Shown one piece after another: positions 5,598 through 9,229 of a DNA stretch of 9,229 nt (positions are counted from its first letter, which is position 1; each line of letters begins with the position of its first letter). Source of the stretch: MedAcidi-G1 sp002713545 (GTDB taxonomy: Bacteria > Actinomycetota > Acidimicrobiia > Acidimicrobiales > MedAcidi-G1); the NCBI GenBank assembly GCA_964013895.1, contig CAXGYF010000045.1, positions 1 through 9,229 of the forward strand. The letters run 5' to 3'. A model generated the notes under the pieces. It was given only the letters and a program-made list of their open reading frames with translations. It had not been told where the DNA came from and made no database searches. The translations under genes and the position numbers were made by a program.

Positions 5598-7088
5598 TTA
5601 CCCTCCTACCAAAATTGGTACTGCATCCCTAGTTATTTCCACAAAAGGCCCAGGAATAAGACCTGTGAATATAACAACTGCAGAAGAAAGAACGATGACC
5701 ACCCAAACTCCTTTTGAAACATGAATATCTTCAATTTCACCTGCATCAGCGTCAGAATACATTGCCATAAGTATGCGAAGATATACGTACGCAGCGATAG
5801 CTGCTGATACCATCGCTATTCCTGCGAGAAAATAATACTTCGTGTCGACCGCTGATGAGATAACGCCGAGTTTTGCTATAAAACCTCCCGTGAAAGGAAT
5901 TCCTGCTTGTCCTAGTAATAAAATTGTGAACAGGGCAGCCAAAGCTGGCTTGCGTTTGGCTAATCCTTTGTATGCGGTCAAGTCATGATTTGAATCACCT
6001 TCGCCACCTACTACTGTTGCAATAGCAAAACTTCCTGAAGCGAGAAATGTGTAAACCCCCAGATAAAAGAGCACAGCAGCTGTTCCATCCATGCTCGATG
6101 ATTGAACTCCGATAAGAATAAACCCCGCATGAGCTATCGAAGAGTAAGCGAGCATTCTTTTTACGTTCGTTTGCACTACCGCAACCACAGAGCCAAAAAC
6201 AACTGTTAGACCTGAAAGTACGGCCATAGGGACTTGCCAATCATCGACGTAAGTTGAAAATGTCAAAGGAAAAACTCTTAATAATGCAGCAAAACCTGCC
6301 ACTTTGACACCGGCAGCCATCCAAATAACAACAGGTGTGGGGGCACCTTGGTACGCATCTGGGGTCCATGCATGAAAAGGAAACACGGCTACTTTGAAAC
6401 CCAAACCAACGAGCATTAAAGCAAACCCGATCATCAACATGCCATCTTCGAGCAGAATCGAAGTGGCTAGAAAGTTTTTAATTCCAATGAGGTTCGTAGT
6501 ACCAACAGCGCCGTAAACCAAAGCAATTCCATAAAGTAAAAAGGCGGACGAAAATGCCCCTAATAGGAAATATTTAATTGCGCCTTCTTGGGATTCGATT
6601 TTTCTTAAATGAAGAGCGACTAGAACATAAACCGCTATGGAAAGAATTTCTATCCCTAAGAATAAAACGATTAGATCATTTGCGCCTGCCATTACAACGC
6701 CACCTGCAGCTGAGAGTAAGAGAAGGACGTAAAATTCTGAAGCTGGAATACCTTCCCTGCCCAGATATGGACGAGCAAGAATAGAAGTCGAAATTAAGGC
6801 AATGGCTATTAATGAAGTTAGAAAAATAGTAGATCCATCTATTCCCACAGAATTACTTAAAAAAGATAGCGGTCCATCATTTTGAATTCTGTTCCACATA
6901 GGAATTGCCGAAATTAAAACAAAAATGCCAGCTGTCAAGCAAAAGGTAGGCGCTAACCAAATAATTTCTTTCTTTAATAGAGAGGAAATTGTTAGTAGTA
7001 ATAACCCTGAGACGGCAAAAACAATTAACGGCAGTAGAGCCCACCATACTATTTCAGGAGTAGGAACAGAGTTAGACGCAACAAACAT
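5598..7088 (-). CDS. nuoN: NADH-quinone oxidoreductase subunit N
   Basis: NuoN (496 aa) is one of three antiporter-like proton-pumping subunits of the membrane arm, the one nearest the NuoK side. Fourteen helices are expected, and the sequence is hydrophobic throughout. The pumping residues of the family are in place: E147 in FLGIEILSIAVYVL, K232 in LGFKVAVFPFHAWTPDAY, K262 in GVKVAGFAALLR, and K406 in GIPFTGGFIAKLGV. The lysine at the last position (rather than glutamate) is what separates NuoN from NuoM. The block NVKRMLAYSSIAHAGF (308-323) is also typical. It starts 2 bp after the nuoM stop; AGGGG at 7097-7101, inside the last nuoM codons, sits 8 nt upstream. Its stop is followed by the only sizeable gap in the window. 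Confidence 0.97.
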   Translation of the reverse strand: MFVASNSVPTPEIVWWALLPLIVFAVSGLLLLTISSLLKKEIIWLAPTFCLTAGIFVLISAIPMWNRIQNDGPLSFLSNSVGIDGSTIFLTSLIAIALISTSILARPYLGREGIPASEFYVLLLLSAAGGVVMAGANDLIVLFLGIEILSIAVYVLVALHLRKIESQEGAIKYFLLGAFSSAFLLYGIALVYGAVGTTNLIGIKNFLATSILLEDGMLMIGFALMLVGLGFKVAVFPFHAWTPDAYQGAPTPVVIWMAAGVKVAGFAALLRVFPLTFSTYVDDWQVPMAVLSGLTVVFGSVVAVVQTNVKRMLAYSSIAHAGFILIGVQSSSMDGTAAVLFYLGVYTFLASGSFAIATVVGGEGDSNHDLTAYKGLAKRKPALAALFTILLLGQAGIPFTGGFIAKLGVISSAVDTKYYFLAGIAMVSAAIAAYVYLRILMAMYSDADAGEIEDIHVSKGVWVVIVLSSAVVIFTGLIPGPFVEITRDAVPILVGG

Positions 7089-7090
7089 AA

Positions 7091-8689
7091 TTAGTGCCCC
7101 TCGTCTGCCTGTTGTGTGTCTATTTTAATTTCTCCTAAGGAGTGTCGGTTTACAGGCTCTTCAAAACCCGAAACGTGTTTTTCAATATGAACGACCAGAT
7201 CTTTTACAGAGTTTTCCATTCGGTTTATTACGGGCTTCGGATAAATCCCTAGAAAAACTATGAGAGCCAGCAACGGAAGCAACACAAGAGTTTCTCGTGT
7301 TTTAAGGTCAGTCATTTCTGCATTTTCTTTTTCTGCTGGACCATGGAAAACACGTTGATAAGCCCAAAGCAAATATAGAGCCGCCAAAACAACACCTGCT
7401 GTAGCCACAACGGCCCACCATCTATGAGCTGTGAATGTTCCTAACAAAATTAAAAATTCTCCTACGAAACCATTAAGACCAGGTAGCCCTATTGAAGAAA
7501 GCATTACCACGGTAAAGAAACCTGCCATAAGTGGCGCTGAATGTTGTAGGCCTCCAAGCTCATCTATTTGCCTTGTGTGTCGGCGTTCATAAATCATTCC
7601 AACTAATAAGAATAACGCACCGGTTGAAATACCATGATTTACCATTTGAAGAACACTGCCGACAATAGCTTCAGTATTTAAAGCAAACGTTCCTAAAACA
7701 ATGAATCCAAGATGAGCAATTGATGAATAAGCAACTAGTCTCTTCAAATCTTTCTGCATGGCGGCCACAACTGCTCCATAGATAATTCCGACTACTCCTA
7801 GAGTCAGAAAAACTGGTGCAAAAAAGTGTGAAGCTTCTGGGAATAAATACAAACCGAACCTTATTAACCCGTAAGTCCCGAGCTTTAAAAGAACGCCAGC
7901 AAGAATTACTGAACCCGCTGTGGGCGCTTCAGTATGAGCATCTGGTAACCATGTGTGTAATGGGAAAATAGGAATCTTAACTGCAAAGGCAAGAGCGAAA
8001 GTTAAGAATATCCAGCGTGCTGTTCCTCGGGTGATACTTTGCGATTCAGCAATTTCAACTAGATCAAATGTAATTGAGCCTCCAGTGCTGTCCGCATGTA
8101 AAAATGCGACCGAAATTATTCCAACTAGCATTAGCGCAGAGCCAGCCATAGTGAACAAGAAAAATTTTGTTGCTGCGTAAGAGCGATTACCGTGACCCCA
8201 ACGGCTAATCAAGAAATACATCGGGACAAGAACAACTTCAAAGCACAGGAAAAACACGATTAGGTCTAACGAACAGAAAACTCCCATTACTCCAGCTTCT
8301 AATAGAAGCATCCATGCAAAGTAGGAACGATTATTATGTTCAGGGTCTACTGCAAGGAAAGCAATTGGGAATAAAAGGCCGGTCAAAACTATCAAAAATA
8401 ATGAAATTCCATCTGCTCCAAATGACCAAGAAATTCCAAAATCACTAATCCAAGATTGTCGAGAAAGGAATTGGAACGTATCTGAATGCTTTTCGTATTC
8501 GAAATCACTAAGTAACCAAAGCGATAAAGCGCATGTAATTGTAGAAAAGATTAGTGCAACTAATTTTGTTAAATCTTTTCTAGCGCGGGGCAAAAAAGCT
8601 ACAACTAAAGCACCAAAAGCCGGCACAATTAGCAAAGACGGAAGAACTGGAAAAGTTGCTGTAGAGGAGGCTGCGATTACGACACTCAT
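7091..8689 (-). CDS. nuoM: NADH-quinone oxidoreductase subunit M
   Basis: NuoM (532 aa) is the central antiporter-like pump of the membrane arm. Family residues are present: E151 in FFLCFEVVLVPMYFLI, K238 in AVKIPIFPLHTWLPDAHTEAP, K269 in GVLLKLGTYGLIRF and E411 in NGFVGEFLIL, matching E. coli E144, K234, K265 and E407. The block DLKRLVAYSSIAHLGF (314-329) and NHG (351-353) are also typical. The protein ends in a charged tail of roughly 40 residues (about 492-532), somewhat long. ATG 8689 was chosen because it forms ATGA with the nuoL stop and has GAGGG 7 nt upstream. A TTG at 8713 would add eight residues inside nuoL. Confidence 0.97.
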   Translation of the reverse strand: MSVVIAASSTATFPVLPSLLIVPAFGALVVAFLPRARKDLTKLVALIFSTITCALSLWLLSDFEYEKHSDTFQFLSRQSWISDFGISWSFGADGISLFLIVLTGLLFPIAFLAVDPEHNNRSYFAWMLLLEAGVMGVFCSLDLIVFFLCFEVVLVPMYFLISRWGHGNRSYAATKFFLFTMAGSALMLVGIISVAFLHADSTGGSITFDLVEIAESQSITRGTARWIFLTFALAFAVKIPIFPLHTWLPDAHTEAPTAGSVILAGVLLKLGTYGLIRFGLYLFPEASHFFAPVFLTLGVVGIIYGAVVAAMQKDLKRLVAYSSIAHLGFIVLGTFALNTEAIVGSVLQMVNHGISTGALFLLVGMIYERRHTRQIDELGGLQHSAPLMAGFFTVVMLSSIGLPGLNGFVGEFLILLGTFTAHRWWAVVATAGVVLAALYLLWAYQRVFHGPAEKENAEMTDLKTRETLVLLPLLALIVFLGIYPKPVINRMENSVKDLVVHIEKHVSGFEEPVNRHSLGEIKIDTQQADEGH

Positions 8690-9229
8690 AGTGTTGCCCT
8701 CGTCAAGAACCAAATTAATAAGCCAACAGCTCCAATTCCTACACCCAATGCATAGGTTCTAACTAAACCATTCTGCGAACGTCGGAGTATCGAGGCAGTC
8801 TTTTTGACAATTTGACCTGTGCCATCAACAGCACCATCTATTACTTCTTTGTCAAATTTTGCTACGGCGGTAAATACTTTAGATCCGGGCCCGCCCATGA
8901 ATTTTGAAACTGCGGAATCAAAATTCCAAGCATTGCTCAAGATTGGTTTTTCAAAAATTTGTCTATCGATTTTTTCTTTAAGATACGTAGACAGTCCTAT
9001 ACCAACTCCTAATACTACGGAGACTAAAGCTAGTAGTGCCAATACCCATAAAGTTGAGCCTGAAAGGTGTAAATGTGTCTCATTATGAAATGTTGATGGC
9101 TCTAACCAATGCTCTAACCGTTTAGTTGAAGATGAAAATGGTAATTGGATTAAACCGCCGACCACTGAAAGAACCGCCAAAGCTACAAGTGGTAAAGTCA
9201 TTGTCCATGGCGACTCATGCGGTTTAATA
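8686..9229 (-). CDS. nuoL: NADH-quinone oxidoreductase subunit L, C-terminal part (cut by right edge)
   Basis: This is the last 180 codons of a NuoL. It enters the window in frame at KPHESPW, the loop motif that precedes the final antiporter helices, followed by a helix TMTLPLVALAVLSVVGGLI. A further helix lies near LWVLALLALVSVVLGVGIG. The long amphipathic region after it (FDKEVIDGAVDGTGQIVKK) resembles the lateral helix that runs along the membrane arm and clamps NuoM and NuoN. The last helix is YALGVGIGAVGLLIWFLT. The gene is open to the right edge, so the methionine at 9201 is internal and not a start. Its stop overlaps nuoM as ATGA. Whether this is the same gene as the nuoL N-terminus at the left edge cannot be seen; if so, about 340-380 residues are missing between them. 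Confidence 0.93.
   Translation of the reverse strand, partial: IKPHESPWTMTLPLVALAVLSVVGGLIQLPFSSSTKRLEHWLEPSTFHNETHLHLSGSTLWVLALLALVSVVLGVGIGLSTYLKEKIDRQIFEKPILSNAWNFDSAVSKFMGGPGSKVFTAVAKFDKEVIDGAVDGTGQIVKKTASILRRSQNGLVRTYALGVGIGAVGLLIWFLTRATL
8697..8701 (-). promoter_or_regulatory. Ribosome binding site of nuoM
   Basis: GAGGG lies inside the last codons of nuoL with a 7-nt spacer to ATG 8689. This decides the nuoM start against the earlier in-frame TTG at 8713. Confidence 0.6.

Noticed and set aside
8686..9201. Separate 171-aa membrane protein starting at ATG 9201
   Set aside because: The frame is open to the window edge and begins with the NuoL motif HESPW upstream of that methionine, so it is the end of nuoL.

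Overview
The window holds one tightly packed block of respiratory complex I (proton-pumping NADH:quinone oxidoreductase type, nuo) genes. All lie on the minus strand, and I support no gene on the plus strand. The DNA is A+T-rich (roughly 40% G+C by eye). The NuoA, NuoB, NuoH and NuoL sequences look most like Actinobacteriota, and a low-G+C aquatic actinobacterium such as a marine Acidimicrobiia is a reasonable but weakly supported guess. There are no mobile elements, tRNAs, rRNAs or CRISPR arrays.

Reading along the minus strand (from high to low coordinates) the layout is: the C-terminal 180 codons of nuoL (cut by the right edge), nuoM, nuoN, a 124-bp non-coding gap, nuoA, nuoB, nuoC, nuoD, nuoH, nuoI, nuoJ, nuoK, and the first 116 codons of nuoL (cut by the left edge). 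Neighbouring genes overlap or lie within 4 bp of each other everywhere except the nuoN-nuoA gap, with ATGA, TGATG and TAATG couplings. nuoE, nuoF and nuoG, the NADH-input module, are absent, and nuoD and nuoH overlap directly. The encoded machine is therefore the 11-subunit core type: membrane arm A, H, J, K, L, M, N and quinone/Fe-S connecting module B, C, D, I. Iron-sulfur ligands (N2 in NuoB, N6a/N6b in NuoI), quinone-site residues in NuoD and pumping residues in NuoK, NuoM and NuoN are intact.

The strangest point is the order. Both window ends fall inside nuoL, with the N-terminal end on the left and the C-terminal end on the right. If the ends were joined through about 1 kb of missing nuoL, the order would be the canonical nuoABCDHIJKLMN closed on itself. 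This could be a head-to-tail tandem copy of the operon, a circular molecule, two nuoL paralogues, or an assembly artefact. The sequence alone cannot decide. The left edge also lies within a perfect 9-bp tandem repeat that encodes a (Glu-His-Gly)n stretch in a predicted extracytoplasmic loop of NuoL.
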